Assembly: GCA_016713565.1 (NCBI GenBank) | Contig: JADJOX010000007.1 | Location: forward strand, 734,501-798,500 | Source: Ignavibacteriota bacterium | Lineage (GTDB): Bacteria; Bacteroidota; Ignavibacteria; Ignavibacteriales; Melioribacteraceae | Reading direction: 5' to 3' | Length of the DNA stretch: 64,000 nt | Part shown: positions 17,843-26,982 of the stretch, one piece after another | Layout: every line of letters starts with the position of its first letter | How positions within the stretch are numbered: the first letter of the stretch is position 1 | The notes under the pieces: model-generated | Seen by the model: the letters and a program-made list of their open reading frames with translations, nothing else | Database searches by the model: none | Told to the model about the DNA's origin: nothing | Program-made: the position numbers and the translations under genes

Positions 17843-18661
17843 ATGGACGATTTAAACAATCGCGAAAATCCGTCTGATGAAATTATTGAAGAAGAAGAAC
17901 TTGGATTTACCGATAAAATGATTGGCGTATTATCTGAGCCTGCAAATCTATTTCAGAAATTGGCAAATTTACCTTACAAAACCGTTGAGTGGTTAATTCC
18001 TATTGGACTTGTAATAATTTTTTCAATTTTATCTACTGTAATTTTGATGAATAATGCGGAAGTTAAATCCAATATGATGGATAAACAAATTGAACAGATT
18101 GAAAAGAATTTTCAAGAAGCTGTAGATAAAGGCCAAATGACACAAGAGCAGGCTGATCAACAGCTTGATATGATACAAGAACAAATGGAAAAAGGTGGAT
18201 CAACACAATTAATTTTTTCAATAATAGGAATTATTATAATTGTATTTTTATCGTTTTTCATTCTTGCCGGAGTTTATTATCTGTTAGTTAAATTTGCATT
18301 AAAAGGAGATGGAGCTTACAAAACATCAATGACTGCATATGGCTTACCTCATTATATTGTTGTTTTACAAGTTATTGTAATAATTATTGTATCAATTGCA
18401 ATGGGTAAAATGTTTATGGATACCAGCGTTGGAAGTTTTATTAATATGGAAAAAGATACAATTGCCGGCTGGTTTATGCATAAACTTGATATTTTCTCTA
18501 TTTGGTTTTATGCGGTACTCAGTATTTCTTTGGCAAAGTTTTTTAAATCAGAAAATACTTCTAAATATTTTATCGGGGTATTCGGACTTTGGTTAGGATT
18601 CAGCTTAATTATGTTCTTTATCGTTAAAGCCGTTCCATTCTTAAAATGGTTTGGATTATAA
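17843..18661 (+). CDS. Yip1-domain multi-pass membrane protein
   Basis: This 272-residue protein has an acidic cytosolic N terminus (about 20 residues). The motif DKMIGVLSEPANLFQKL at residues 24-40 is the usual lead-in to Yip1/DUF1282-type domains. Hydrophobic segments lie near residues 55-72, 127-155, 175-195, 218-235 and 240-265. Between the first two is a glutamine/methionine-rich coiled stretch (IEQIEKNFQEAVDKGQ). Function of bacterial Yip1 proteins is unclear. It is a single plus-strand gene ending in a strong terminator. Confidence 0.8.
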   Translation: MDDLNNRENPSDEIIEEEELGFTDKMIGVLSEPANLFQKLANLPYKTVEWLIPIGLVIIFSILSTVILMNNAEVKSNMMDKQIEQIEKNFQEAVDKGQMTQEQADQQLDMIQEQMEKGGSTQLIFSIIGIIIIVFLSFFILAGVYYLLVKFALKGDGAYKTSMTAYGLPHYIVVLQVIVIIIVSIAMGKMFMDTSVGSFINMEKDTIAGWFMHKLDIFSIWFYAVLSISLAKFFKSENTSKYFIGVFGLWLGFSLIMFFIVKAVPFLKWFGL

Positions 18662-18669
18662 AAATTACA

Positions 18670-18703
18670 ACATCCTAAGTTTTTAAAACTTGGGATGTTT
18701 TTT
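18670..18703 (+). terminator. Intrinsic terminator of the Yip1 gene
   Basis: ACATCCTAAGTTTT (18670-18683) pairs with AAAACTTGGGATGT (18685-18698), 14 pairs including one G-T wobble, directly followed by a run of T. It starts nine bases after the stop. Confidence 0.9.
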
Positions 18704-18715
18704 AAAGTCATTATG

Positions 18716-18736
18716 ATTCTGAAACAAGTTCAGAAT
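18716..18736. repeat. REP-like imperfect palindrome
   Basis: ATTCTGAA (18716-18723) and TTCAGAAT (18729-18736) flank ACAAG. The core CTGAAACAAGTTCAG is a motif I recognise as dispersed through many Bacteroidota genomes. It lies in the 120-base space between the Yip1 terminator and the end of priA. Confidence 0.4.
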
Positions 18737-18780
18737 TACAATTCATATTTTTCACATTTCACTTTCTGTCTTATCCTAAT

Positions 18781-21246
18781 TTAAACCACACTCTGAGGAT
18801 CAATATCAAAATACAATTTCACATCTCTAAATCTTGATTTTTGATTATAATCAACTAAAGCATTCATCAAAGCATTTCTTAAAATTTTTCCATTCGGATC
18901 GGATTTTCGCATACTTTTAATCATAATTTGAAATCTGAAAATTCCTTTTATTTTAGAAATTATTGCTTCGTTTGGAGGAAGAATAATTAATTTATCGCTG
19001 AATTTCATAAGCCTTTTATTGAAATCGAACGCGGCTTGTTTTGCTTTCTGCTGATCTTCATTATTAATTTCAACTAATGCAATTCTTGAAAAAGGCGGAT
19101 AAAAATTCTGCTGCCGAAGTAAAATTTCATTCTCATAAAATGCTTTGTAATTATTATCCAAAACTTTCTGGAGTACAAAGTTTTTAAAATTCTGCGTTTG
19201 AATTATAACTTCACCTTCTTCTTTACTTCTTCCCGATCTTCCGGCGACTTGCGTTAAAAGTTGAAACGTTCTCTCATCAGCTCTAAAATCGGGAAGCCAT
19301 AATGATGTTTCTGCGGAAATTACGCCGACTAATGTTACGTTTGAAAAATCCATTCCTTTTGAAACAATTTGAGTTCCAACCAAAATATCAATTTCACCTT
19401 TTCTAAAGTTGTTTAGAATAATTCCCAATCTGCCTTTTTGCGCAATTGTATCCGAATCAATTCTCTCTATTTTCGCATTCGGGAAATGATAAGATATTTC
19501 ATCTTCGACTCTTTGCGTACCGGTCCCAAAATATTTCATATTTATTGAGCCGCAGAATTTACATGCTTTAGGTACAGGTTTAACATTACCGCAATAATGA
19601 CATTTCATTACATTTTTATGAATGTGATAAACCATTGAAACCGAACAATTCTCGCACATTTCAATTGTACCGCAATCTTCACAGTAAGCTTGTGTAGCAA
19701 ATCCTCTTCTGTTTTGAAGAATAATTACATTTTCTTTTTTCTTTAACCTATTATCAATTTCTTCTAAAAGTGTTTTAGAAAAAACACCGACCATTCTATT
19801 ATTTTTCTTTTCTAAAGTAACATCAACCAATTTAATTTTTGGAAGTTTGGCATTATCAACTCTTTCTGGCAATTCCAGCAATTCATATTTACCCGCTTTC
19901 GCGTTATACATACTTTCTAAAGAAGGTGTTGCCGATCCCAATAAAATTGGACTATTGTAAAACATTGCCCTTAGAATTGCGGAATCTCTTCCGTTGTATT
20001 TTGGAATTAAATCATACTGCTTATAACTTTGGTCATGTTCTTCGTCAACAATTATCAATCCAATATTTTCTAATGGAGCAAATACCGCCGATCTTGCACC
20101 GATTACAATTTTATACTTTCCTTTTATAATTCCGCGCCATGAATCGTATCTTTCTCCCAATGACATTCTGCTGTGCATTACAGTAATTTCGTTTCCGAAT
20201 GTATTGAAAAACCGCGAAGTGATTTGCGGAGTTAAAGAAATTTCTGGTACTAATATTAAAACCGTTTTCCCTTTTTTATGCGCAATTTTTGCAAGTTCTA
20301 TATAAACTTGGGTTTTACCGCTTCCGGTTACTCCGTGCAATAAAAATGTTTTGAAATTATCTTTTTCAATTTCTTGCGAAACTTTTGAAATTACATTTTT
20401 TTGATTTTCGGTCAATACAAAATTTTGCTTTTCCTCAACATAATTTTCGGTATATACTCTTTCTATTTCCTTATCAATAATTTTTATAATTCCTTTCTTC
20501 TCAAGTGAATTTATTGACGATTGATTGGCATTTGTTTTTTTCAGTAATTCACTTTGCTGTATTTCTTTTTCTTTACTGCTCAGCAGTTCGAGAAGAATTA
20601 CAATCTGCTTTTCGGATTTTTTTTCTAAGGTTGGAATTATTTCATAAACTTCATCTATATCTTTATTCAGCTTAATAAATTTTGCTTTTTTTATTCTCAC
20701 TTTTGAATTTTCAATTTCATCTAAAATTGTTATCGCTCCATTTTTTTCCAAAGTTTTAAGAATAGAATAAATATTCTTTTTCTTAACCGTTTTTTGTAGA
20801 TAACCAATTTTAAAAGATTCTTTTTCAGAAAGTATTTGCAGTAATTTTGATTTTGTACTTTTTATATTTTTTTCTTTACCTAGTAATTCTTTACAAAATA
20901 CTGCATCGGCAATTATTGTTTTTTTTGATTCTACTTCTAAACCATACGGTACTGAGTTTTTTAATGCTTCTCCCAATGAACATAAATAATAATCTGAAAT
21001 CCATTCGTAAAACTGAAGACTTTTTTCACTGAATATTGACTGGTTATCTAAAACATCTTTTATTGGTTTTATTTTTTCTTTTATGTCGGATGATTGTTTT
21101 AATTTTATTACAAAACCGGTTAATGTTCTTTTACCAAATGACGCAACTACTCTAACTCCAATTTGAACATTTTCTTCAAATTCTTCCGGAATTGAATATG
21201 TGAACGAATTTCTGAAAGGCAACGGAAAAACTATTTCTGCAAACAA
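18781..21246 (-). CDS. priA: Primosomal protein N' (replication restart helicase PriA)
   Basis: The 821-residue protein has the N-terminal DNA-binding domain (residues 1-100), which recognises 3' ends at stalled forks. It continues with a winged-helix region (about 130-290), Walker A GVTGSGKT near 305-312, and the DEEH box near 401-404. The zinc-binding insertion has four CxxC-type pairs (CEDC, CENC, CHYC, CKFC). Helicase motifs V/VI (GTQIVSKGMDF, QVAGRSGR) follow. PriA reloads the replisome after fork collapse. The gene is full length for Bacteroidota PriA. An S66 carboxypeptidase gene ends 3 bases upstream, so they may share a transcript. Confidence 0.95.
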   Translation of the reverse strand: MFAEIVFPLPFRNSFTYSIPEEFEENVQIGVRVVASFGKRTLTGFVIKLKQSSDIKEKIKPIKDVLDNQSIFSEKSLQFYEWISDYYLCSLGEALKNSVPYGLEVESKKTIIADAVFCKELLGKEKNIKSTKSKLLQILSEKESFKIGYLQKTVKKKNIYSILKTLEKNGAITILDEIENSKVRIKKAKFIKLNKDIDEVYEIIPTLEKKSEKQIVILLELLSSKEKEIQQSELLKKTNANQSSINSLEKKGIIKIIDKEIERVYTENYVEEKQNFVLTENQKNVISKVSQEIEKDNFKTFLLHGVTGSGKTQVYIELAKIAHKKGKTVLILVPEISLTPQITSRFFNTFGNEITVMHSRMSLGERYDSWRGIIKGKYKIVIGARSAVFAPLENIGLIIVDEEHDQSYKQYDLIPKYNGRDSAILRAMFYNSPILLGSATPSLESMYNAKAGKYELLELPERVDNAKLPKIKLVDVTLEKKNNRMVGVFSKTLLEEIDNRLKKKENVIILQNRRGFATQAYCEDCGTIEMCENCSVSMVYHIHKNVMKCHYCGNVKPVPKACKFCGSINMKYFGTGTQRVEDEISYHFPNAKIERIDSDTIAQKGRLGIILNNFRKGEIDILVGTQIVSKGMDFSNVTLVGVISAETSLWLPDFRADERTFQLLTQVAGRSGRSKEEGEVIIQTQNFKNFVLQKVLDNNYKAFYENEILLRQQNFYPPFSRIALVEINNEDQQKAKQAAFDFNKRLMKFSDKLIILPPNEAIISKIKGIFRFQIMIKSMRKSDPNGKILRNALMNALVDYNQKSRFRDVKLYFDIDPQSVV

Positions 21247-21249
21247 TAT

Positions 21250-22290
21250 TTACTCGACCGCTTTTTCTAATAAAGTTAAACTTTTATCTTTTGTATCCAA
21301 CCGCGCATTTATTCCAAATGGAAGTGTAAATTTATTCTCTATATGACCGAACGACAAATTATAAATTACTGGAACTTTAAGATCGCCAAGAATATCATTA
21401 AATATTTGAACAAGCGATAAAGAATTCTCAAATTCCGGATCTTCTTTCTTAATATCGCAATTTTTAAAAACACCCAAAGCAATTCCGGCACAATTGTCAA
21501 ATTTTCCGCTCTGCTTCATTTGTGTCAGCATTCTGTCAATTCTGTAAGGTTCTTCTCCTACTTCTTCCAAAAAAATAATTTTCCCTTTTGTATCAATATC
21601 ATATTCAGTCCCAATCATTGATACTACAATTGATAAATTTCCGCCGACCAACTCACCTTCACCAATGCCTTCATTTATTACAACAATTTGATTTTCATCG
21701 GTGTACGAGTTTTTCATTTTATAATTTTCACGCGGTTCAAGCAAAATATTCTGCAGATGCTGAATAGAGTAATCGTTAAATGTTGATGTGCCTACCGGAC
21801 CATGAAAGCAAACCAAGCCTGTTTTTTCATAAATTGCATAAAGTAAAGATGTAATATCGCTGTAACCAATAATTATTTTAGGATTTTTTTTGATCAATTC
21901 ATAATCAATAAAAGGAAGCATTCTCGCGCAGCCGTATCCGCCGCGAACTGCAACAATCGCGTCAATATCTTTATCGGTTATCATTTCATTAAAATCCTCG
22001 GCACGTGCTGAATCGCTGCCGGCTAAATAACCGTATTTATCTTTTATTGCCGGGTTATATTTTACGTTAAATCCCAAATTCTGAAAATTTGAAATTGCTT
22101 CATTTAATTGTGAGTCGCTTATATAACTTGCAGGAGAAATCAATCCGATTGTATTTCCGAAATTTATTCTTTTTGGTTTGTGTTTCTCTATAAAATTATT
22201 TTCATTTCCCACATCCGATGTTTTACATCCGCTAAAAAATAAAATCCCTGCCGCTAAAAAGGATACAATTCTGAATTTGTTTTTCATCAA
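21250..22290 (-). CDS. LD-carboxypeptidase family lipoprotein (peptidase S66)
   Basis: The 346-residue product has a lipoprotein signal (FLAAGILFFSGC) with C22 as the lipidation site, so it is probably outer-membrane anchored in the periplasm. S66 landmarks are IGLISPASY, VRGGYGCARMLPFIDY, the nucleophile S144 in GYSDITSLL, VGGNLSIVVSMIGT, FLEEVGEEPYRIDRM and a late GHIENKFTLPFG with the catalytic histidine. S66 enzymes cleave the L,D bond of murein tetrapeptides or act like MccF on modified peptides. Peptidoglycan recycling is likely for a periplasmic lipoprotein. It is encoded directly ahead of priA. Confidence 0.88.
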   Translation of the reverse strand: MMKNKFRIVSFLAAGILFFSGCKTSDVGNENNFIEKHKPKRINFGNTIGLISPASYISDSQLNEAISNFQNLGFNVKYNPAIKDKYGYLAGSDSARAEDFNEMITDKDIDAIVAVRGGYGCARMLPFIDYELIKKNPKIIIGYSDITSLLYAIYEKTGLVCFHGPVGTSTFNDYSIQHLQNILLEPRENYKMKNSYTDENQIVVINEGIGEGELVGGNLSIVVSMIGTEYDIDTKGKIIFLEEVGEEPYRIDRMLTQMKQSGKFDNCAGIALGVFKNCDIKKEDPEFENSLSLVQIFNDILGDLKVPVIYNLSFGHIENKFTLPFGINARLDTKDKSLTLLEKAVE

Positions 22291-22366
22291 ATAAAATCCT
22301 TGAATTTAACTTTTACCAAAAGTAAGTTACATAATAATATTTTTAAATATAATCGGGAAAATAAAA

Positions 22367-22822
22367 ATGAAGAAAATTATTGTAATATTGTTAGCGGTGC
22401 TATTATCAAATTTTTCAATGAATGCCGAAAATTTAAAGAAATACGGAAAAGAGATTACACTAAAAGAGAAAACTCCTATTTCAAAAATTATTGAAAATCC
22501 TGAAAGTTTTGTGGGCAAAAAAGTTTTGGTCGAAGGTAATGTTGTCGGCGTTTGCGAAAAAAGAGGATGTTGGATGAACATAAGCGGAGATAAGGACTTT
22601 GAAACTATTCGAGTAAAAGTAAATGACGGCGAAATTGTTTTTCCGATGGAAGCGAAAGGGAAGAAAGCACTTGTTGAAGGTGAAGTATATTCAATTATTG
22701 TAGAAGGCGAAGAATGTAAAGACGACTGCAAAAAAGAAGGAGAAAGTAAGGAAAAATGCGAACATGAAAAAATGACAAAAAAAGTTTATCAGATTAAGGG
22801 AATTGGTGCTGAAATAAAGTAA
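22367..22822 (+). CDS. DUF4920 domain protein, exported
   Basis: This 151-residue protein has a signal peptide (about residues 1-20, IVILLAVLLSNFSMNA). It then has the DUF4920 core: KVLVEGNVVGVCEKRGCWM, then FETIRVKVNDGEIVFPMEAKGKKALVEGEV. This is an OB-like fold of unknown function common in Bacteroidota. The GCWM pair with an earlier cysteine could bind metal or form a disulfide. A lysine/glutamate/cysteine-rich insert (CKDDCKKEGESKEKCEHE) near residues 113-130 looks like a low-complexity metal-binding stretch. It is monocistronic, with a terminator 25 bases after its stop. Confidence 0.85.
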   Translation: MKKIIVILLAVLLSNFSMNAENLKKYGKEITLKEKTPISKIIENPESFVGKKVLVEGNVVGVCEKRGCWMNISGDKDFETIRVKVNDGEIVFPMEAKGKKALVEGEVYSIIVEGEECKDDCKKEGESKEKCEHEKMTKKVYQIKGIGAEIK

Positions 22823-22847
22823 AATTTACTTAATATTTTTTGAATGG

Positions 22848-22877
22848 TCCCAAATGAATTATTAAAAATAATCGTTT
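22848..22877 (+). terminator. Intrinsic terminator of the DUF4920 gene
   Basis: TCCCAAA and TTTGGGA form the lower stem, extended by A/T pairs across the loop, followed by TTTTTT on the plus strand. Confidence 0.8.
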
Positions 22878-23101
22878 GGGATTTTTTACAACTCTTTGCA
22901 AATTCTGATTTTTTTTCGACACATAAATAAAATATCATATCCTATTAAAATTTCTAACTTATTTACTTTTAAAGAATTGTGAAAATGGGTTAATATTTTC
23001 CTTGATAAGATTTTAATAATTTATTATTATACAACAAAAATAATATGTTCTTTTACGGCTTCCTATCTTGCTCTTTTAATATAAATTCATTAGGAGAAAA
23101 G

Positions 23102-23365
23102 ATGAAAAAGAGACAAAAGAAAGAAGTTCTAAATACTGAATTTATCGAACTAAATGTTGATGGTGTACAAAAAGCCGATTCGGGAAAATATCACGAAGCT
23201 CTTCAATATTTTGATAAAGCGATTGAGAGCGATCCAATGAATTTTGTATCCTATTTTAACCGCGCAAGCGTAAAAATGCATTTGGGTGATATTGAAGGCG
23301 CGAAAATTGATTTTCAATTGTCGCAGAAATTGGCGGATAATAAAATCCATTATGTTATTGTTTGA
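23102..23365 (+). CDS. Small TPR protein
   Basis: The start at 23102 is chosen because GGAGAAAAG precedes that ATG and the charged N terminus (MKKRQKKEVL) follows. A longer frame from 23045 lacks a ribosome site. The 87-residue protein contains one and a half tetratricopeptide repeats: ADSGKYHEALQYFDKAIESDP, then FVSYFNRASVKMHLGDIEGA. No signal peptide or enzyme motif is visible. Such small TPR proteins usually act as binding adaptors. It stands alone between the DUF4920 and PepSY-type genes. Confidence 0.7.
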   Translation: MKKRQKKEVLNTEFIELNVDGVQKADSGKYHEALQYFDKAIESDPMNFVSYFNRASVKMHLGDIEGAKIDFQLSQKLADNKIHYVIV

Positions 23366-23496
23366 GCAATAGTTTTAGATAAAAAAATACTTTCTAGCTC
23401 ATCCAATATTTAAATAAAAATTGTAATTATTTTTAAAAATCATTCCTTATTTTTTATCTTTTTAACAAAAATAATTTTTTACTATTCAGATTTTTA

Positions 23497-24054
23497 ATGA
23501 AGGTTAGAAAAATAATTCGCGGCTTGCATAGAGATGTAGGCTATATTGCATTTGGATTAATAATTATATATTCAATTTCAGGCATTGCAGTTAATCATGT
23601 AAATGACTGGAATCCAAATTATAATATTTCTAAAGACACATTAATAATTTCATCAAATATCGATTCAAGTTTATCAACCACAGAGTTGGCAAAAATATTA
23701 GCACAGTATTTCTCAATAAATGACAGCATAAAAAGTTCATTCCGTTCAAACCCAAATAAAATTGATATTTTTTTTCAGAAAAAAACACTTTCCGCCAATT
23801 TGCAAACTAAGATTGCGGTTTTAGAAAAAGTCGAAAACAGATTTATTTTGCGAGAATCTAATTTTCTTCACTTAAATCATGCTAAAAAAATATGGACTTG
23901 GATTGCCGATATTTTCGCGGTTTCTTTAATATTCCTCGCTGTATCAGGATTGATTATGATAAAAGGGAAATTGGGATTTTTAGGCAGAGGTAAATGGTTT
24001 ATGCTCTTAGGATTAATAATTCCGATTCTATTTTTATTCTTATACTTTTACTAA
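23497..24054 (+). CDS. PepSY-associated transmembrane protein
   Basis: This 185-residue inner-membrane protein begins RKIIRGLHRDVGYIAFGLII, the classic first helix of the PepSY-TM family, where H and D residues lie at the membrane face. A periplasmic segment of about 90 residues follows (residues 37-125). Two closing helices (WTWIADIFAVSLIFLAVSG and FMLLGLIIPILFLFLYFY) end the chain. PepSY-TM proteins are often linked to iron reduction or metal uptake. No such gene is adjacent here, so that is not claimed. It is preceded by a 131-base intergenic gap and followed by the large M16 gene in the same direction. Confidence 0.8.
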   Translation: MKVRKIIRGLHRDVGYIAFGLIIIYSISGIAVNHVNDWNPNYNISKDTLIISSNIDSSLSTTELAKILAQYFSINDSIKSSFRSNPNKIDIFFQKKTLSANLQTKIAVLEKVENRFILRESNFLHLNHAKKIWTWIADIFAVSLIFLAVSGLIMIKGKLGFLGRGKWFMLLGLIIPILFLFLYFY

Positions 24055-24156
24055 TGTTTTAAATGAAACTTTAACAATTTCCTACCGTCAAATTATTACC
24101 TATCAATAAAAGTAATTTATTATTAATTTTAATTTTAACTAATAAACAGAGGCAAT

Positions 24157-26934
24157 ATGATGAAACAAAAATCAGTCATTTTCTTTCTTATGCTGTTCTC
24201 AGCAATAATTTATCCGCAAAAAATTGAAGATATTGATATTAAATATGAAAAATTTGTGCTGGATAATGGTTTAACTTTAATTGTGCACGAAGATCACAAA
24301 GCGCCAATTGTTGCAGTAAATGTTTGGTATCATGTAGGTTCCAAAAATGAGAAACAAGGAAAAACGGGATTTGCGCATTTATTCGAGCACTTAATGTTCA
24401 ACGGAAGTGAAAATTTTGATGATGATTATTTCCAAGCAATGGAAAGAGTCGGCGCAACAGACTTAAATGGTACTACAAATGAAGATAGAACAAATTATTT
24501 CCAAAATGTTCCAACATCGGCTGTAGACCTGGCATTATGGATGGAATCCGACAGAATGGGGCATTTAGTTGGAGCAATTACTCAGGCAAAGCTTGATGAA
24601 CAGCGCGGAGTTGTACAAAATGAAAAACGTCAAGGTGAAAACCAGCCTTATGCTTTAGCTTATGAAATGATCCAAACTAATACTTATCCAAAAGGGCATC
24701 CATATTCTTGGACAGTAATAGGCTCAATGGAAGATTTGGATGCGGCTAGTTTAGAAGATGTTCATGAATGGTTTAAAACTTATTACGGTGCCGCTAATGC
24801 CGTATTAGTTGTTGCGGGTGATATTACTGCAAAAGAAGCTAAAGAAAAAGTTGAAAAATATTTTGGTGATATTCCTTCCGGACCGCCCATAAAAAAACAT
24901 GAAATCTGGGTAGCAAAAATGGAAGGCAGCAAAAGACAAATTGCGCAAGATAGAGTTCCCCAAGCAAAAATTTACAAAACATGGAACATTCCTGAATGGA
25001 AAAATAAAGAATTGGTATACTTAGACTTAGCCAGCGATGTTCTTGCATCCGGTAAAGTTTCCAGACTTTATAAAAGATTGGTTTATGAAGATCAAATTGC
25101 AACAAATGTTGCAGCTTATTATGACGGTAAAGAAATTGGAAGTCAATTTCAAATTGAAGCAACGGCAAAACCTGGTGTTGATTTGGCAATTGTTGAAAAA
25201 GCTCTTGATGAAGAATTAGCAAAGTTTTTAAAGGAGGGACCGACTCAAAAAGAATTGGAAAGAGTAAAAACTCAACACCTTGCAAATTTTATTAGAGGCA
25301 TTGAGAGAATAGGCGGCTTTGGCGGTAAATCCGATATTCTTGCACAGAGTGAAGTTTTTGGCGGCACACCGGATTTTTATAAAGAAAAATTGAAATGGGT
25401 CTCTGGCGCAACTGCTAAAGATCTGCAAAATACCGCGGTTAAGTGGCTCTCCGATGGTGTTAACATTCTTGAAGTTTATCCTTTTCCTCAATATAGCGAA
25501 GCTTCAATTAGTGCTGATAGATCCAAATTACCTGAAACTGGAACACCACCTGCTGCAAAATTTCCGAATATTCAAAATGCTACTTTATCTAACGGGTTAA
25601 AAATAATGCTTGCACAAAGCGACGCAATTCCTGTTGTTGATTTTAGAATGGTAGTCGATGCGGGTTATTCTTCCGATCAATTTGCTTTGCCAGGAACAGC
25701 ATCGTTAGCCTTATCAATGATGCAGGAAGGAACCAAGTCAAAATCATCTCTGCAGATAAGCGAAGAACTTGCGATGCTTGGCGCCAATTTAAATACATAT
25801 TCGAACTTAGACGTATCAACAGTAGCTCTATCTTCGTTAAAATCTAATTTAGATAAATCATTAAATCTTTTTGCCGATGTACTTTTAAATCCTTCATTTC
25901 CAGAAAATGAATTGGAAAGATTAAAGAAAGAAACTTTTTCAAGAATTCAAAGAGAGAAAGCAACTCCAATTCAAATGGCATTGCGAGTTTTCCCTCAATA
26001 TATTTACGGAAAAGACCACGCATACGGTTTACCTTTTACCGGCTCAGGTTATGAAGAAACAGTTGCTAAAATTACGAAAGCCGATCTTGAAAAGTTTCAT
26101 AAAACATGGATAAGACCAAATAACTCAACGCTTGTTGTTGTTGGCGATATTTCCATGAATGAAATTAAAAGCAAATTGGAAGAGCTCTTTGATAATTGGG
26201 AAAAAGCTGATGTACCGAAAAAGAATATTTCTCAAGTTGGATTAAAAGAAAAATCAACAATTTATTTGATGGACAGACCTGGTTCACAGCAATCCATTAT
26301 TTTAGCCGGAAACGCCGCGCCTCCAAAATCTGACAAGGACAATATTGCGCTTGAAGAAATGAATACTATCTTAGGAGGATCATTTACTTCAAGAATAAAT
26401 ATGAACTTACGTGAAGATAAACATTGGTCATACGGTTCACAGAGTATATTGTTGGGTGCAAGAGGACAAAGACCATTTTTGGTTTTCGCAATGGTTCAAT
26501 CCGATAAAACAAAAGAATCCGTTGAAGAAATTAAAAAAGAATTGAACGGAATTTTGGGATCTAAACCTGCAACTTCCGATGAATTAAATAAAGTAAAATT
26601 AAATGAAACTTTAAGCTTGCCTGGAAGTTGGGAAACCGGCGGTGCAATTGCAGGATCATTGGCAGAAATGGTTCAATACGGTTATCCCGAAGATTATTTT
26701 GAAACATATGCATCCAAAATTAATGCCTTAAGTTTACAGGATATTAATAATGCTGCATCAAAAGTTTTAAAACCGGAAAAAATAGATTGGGTTGTTGTAG
26801 GTGATAAAGCTCAAGTTGAAGAAAATCTTAAACAACTTGGTATGGAAATTAAACTTATTGATACTGATGGAAATGTTATTGAACAAGACTTGAAAAAAGC
26901 GGTTAAGACAGAAACTTCAAAAATGAATAATTAA
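24157..26934 (+). CDS. Double-unit M16 zinc peptidase, exported
   Basis: The 925-residue protein has a signal peptide (residues 1-20, ending YPQ) and two tandem M16 units. The N-terminal unit carries the inverted zinc motif HLFEH at residues 74-78. It is preceded by YHVGSKNE and followed by the downstream glutamate region EQRGVVQNEKRQGENQPY. The C-terminal unit begins near residue 470 (NATLSNGLKIMLAQSDAIP), lacks HXXEH and has REDKHWSYGSQS, the substrate-clamp motif. Unlike the two-gene pair at 8.9-12.4 kb, both halves are in one chain, as in pitrilysin-like PqqL proteins. It should degrade oligopeptides in the periplasm. Confidence 0.92.
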   Translation: MMKQKSVIFFLMLFSAIIYPQKIEDIDIKYEKFVLDNGLTLIVHEDHKAPIVAVNVWYHVGSKNEKQGKTGFAHLFEHLMFNGSENFDDDYFQAMERVGATDLNGTTNEDRTNYFQNVPTSAVDLALWMESDRMGHLVGAITQAKLDEQRGVVQNEKRQGENQPYALAYEMIQTNTYPKGHPYSWTVIGSMEDLDAASLEDVHEWFKTYYGAANAVLVVAGDITAKEAKEKVEKYFGDIPSGPPIKKHEIWVAKMEGSKRQIAQDRVPQAKIYKTWNIPEWKNKELVYLDLASDVLASGKVSRLYKRLVYEDQIATNVAAYYDGKEIGSQFQIEATAKPGVDLAIVEKALDEELAKFLKEGPTQKELERVKTQHLANFIRGIERIGGFGGKSDILAQSEVFGGTPDFYKEKLKWVSGATAKDLQNTAVKWLSDGVNILEVYPFPQYSEASISADRSKLPETGTPPAAKFPNIQNATLSNGLKIMLAQSDAIPVVDFRMVVDAGYSSDQFALPGTASLALSMMQEGTKSKSSLQISEELAMLGANLNTYSNLDVSTVALSSLKSNLDKSLNLFADVLLNPSFPENELERLKKETFSRIQREKATPIQMALRVFPQYIYGKDHAYGLPFTGSGYEETVAKITKADLEKFHKTWIRPNNSTLVVVGDISMNEIKSKLEELFDNWEKADVPKKNISQVGLKEKSTIYLMDRPGSQQSIILAGNAAPPKSDKDNIALEEMNTILGGSFTSRINMNLREDKHWSYGSQSILLGARGQRPFLVFAMVQSDKTKESVEEIKKELNGILGSKPATSDELNKVKLNETLSLPGSWETGGAIAGSLAEMVQYGYPEDYFETYASKINALSLQDINNAASKVLKPEKIDWVVVGDKAQVEENLKQLGMEIKLIDTDGNVIEQDLKKAVKTETSKMNN

Positions 26935-26946
26935 TTATTAAAATTT

Positions 26947-26982
26947 GAGAGACGCAAGTCTTTATTGATCTTCGCGTCTCTC
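26947..26982. terminator. Bidirectional hairpin between convergent genes
   Basis: GAGAGACGC (26947-26955) and GCGTCTCTC (26974-26982) form a perfect 9-pair stem. It begins 12 bases after the M16 stop and overlaps the last codons of the convergent esterase gene. The T tracts are weak on the plus strand and moderate on the minus strand (AAATTTTAAT). Confidence 0.65.

Noticed and set aside
22300..22731. Plus-strand 64-codon frame and minus-strand 134-codon frame over the DUF4920 gene
   Set aside because: Both are shadows: the DUF4920 frame has a signal peptide and conserved motifs and explains the region.
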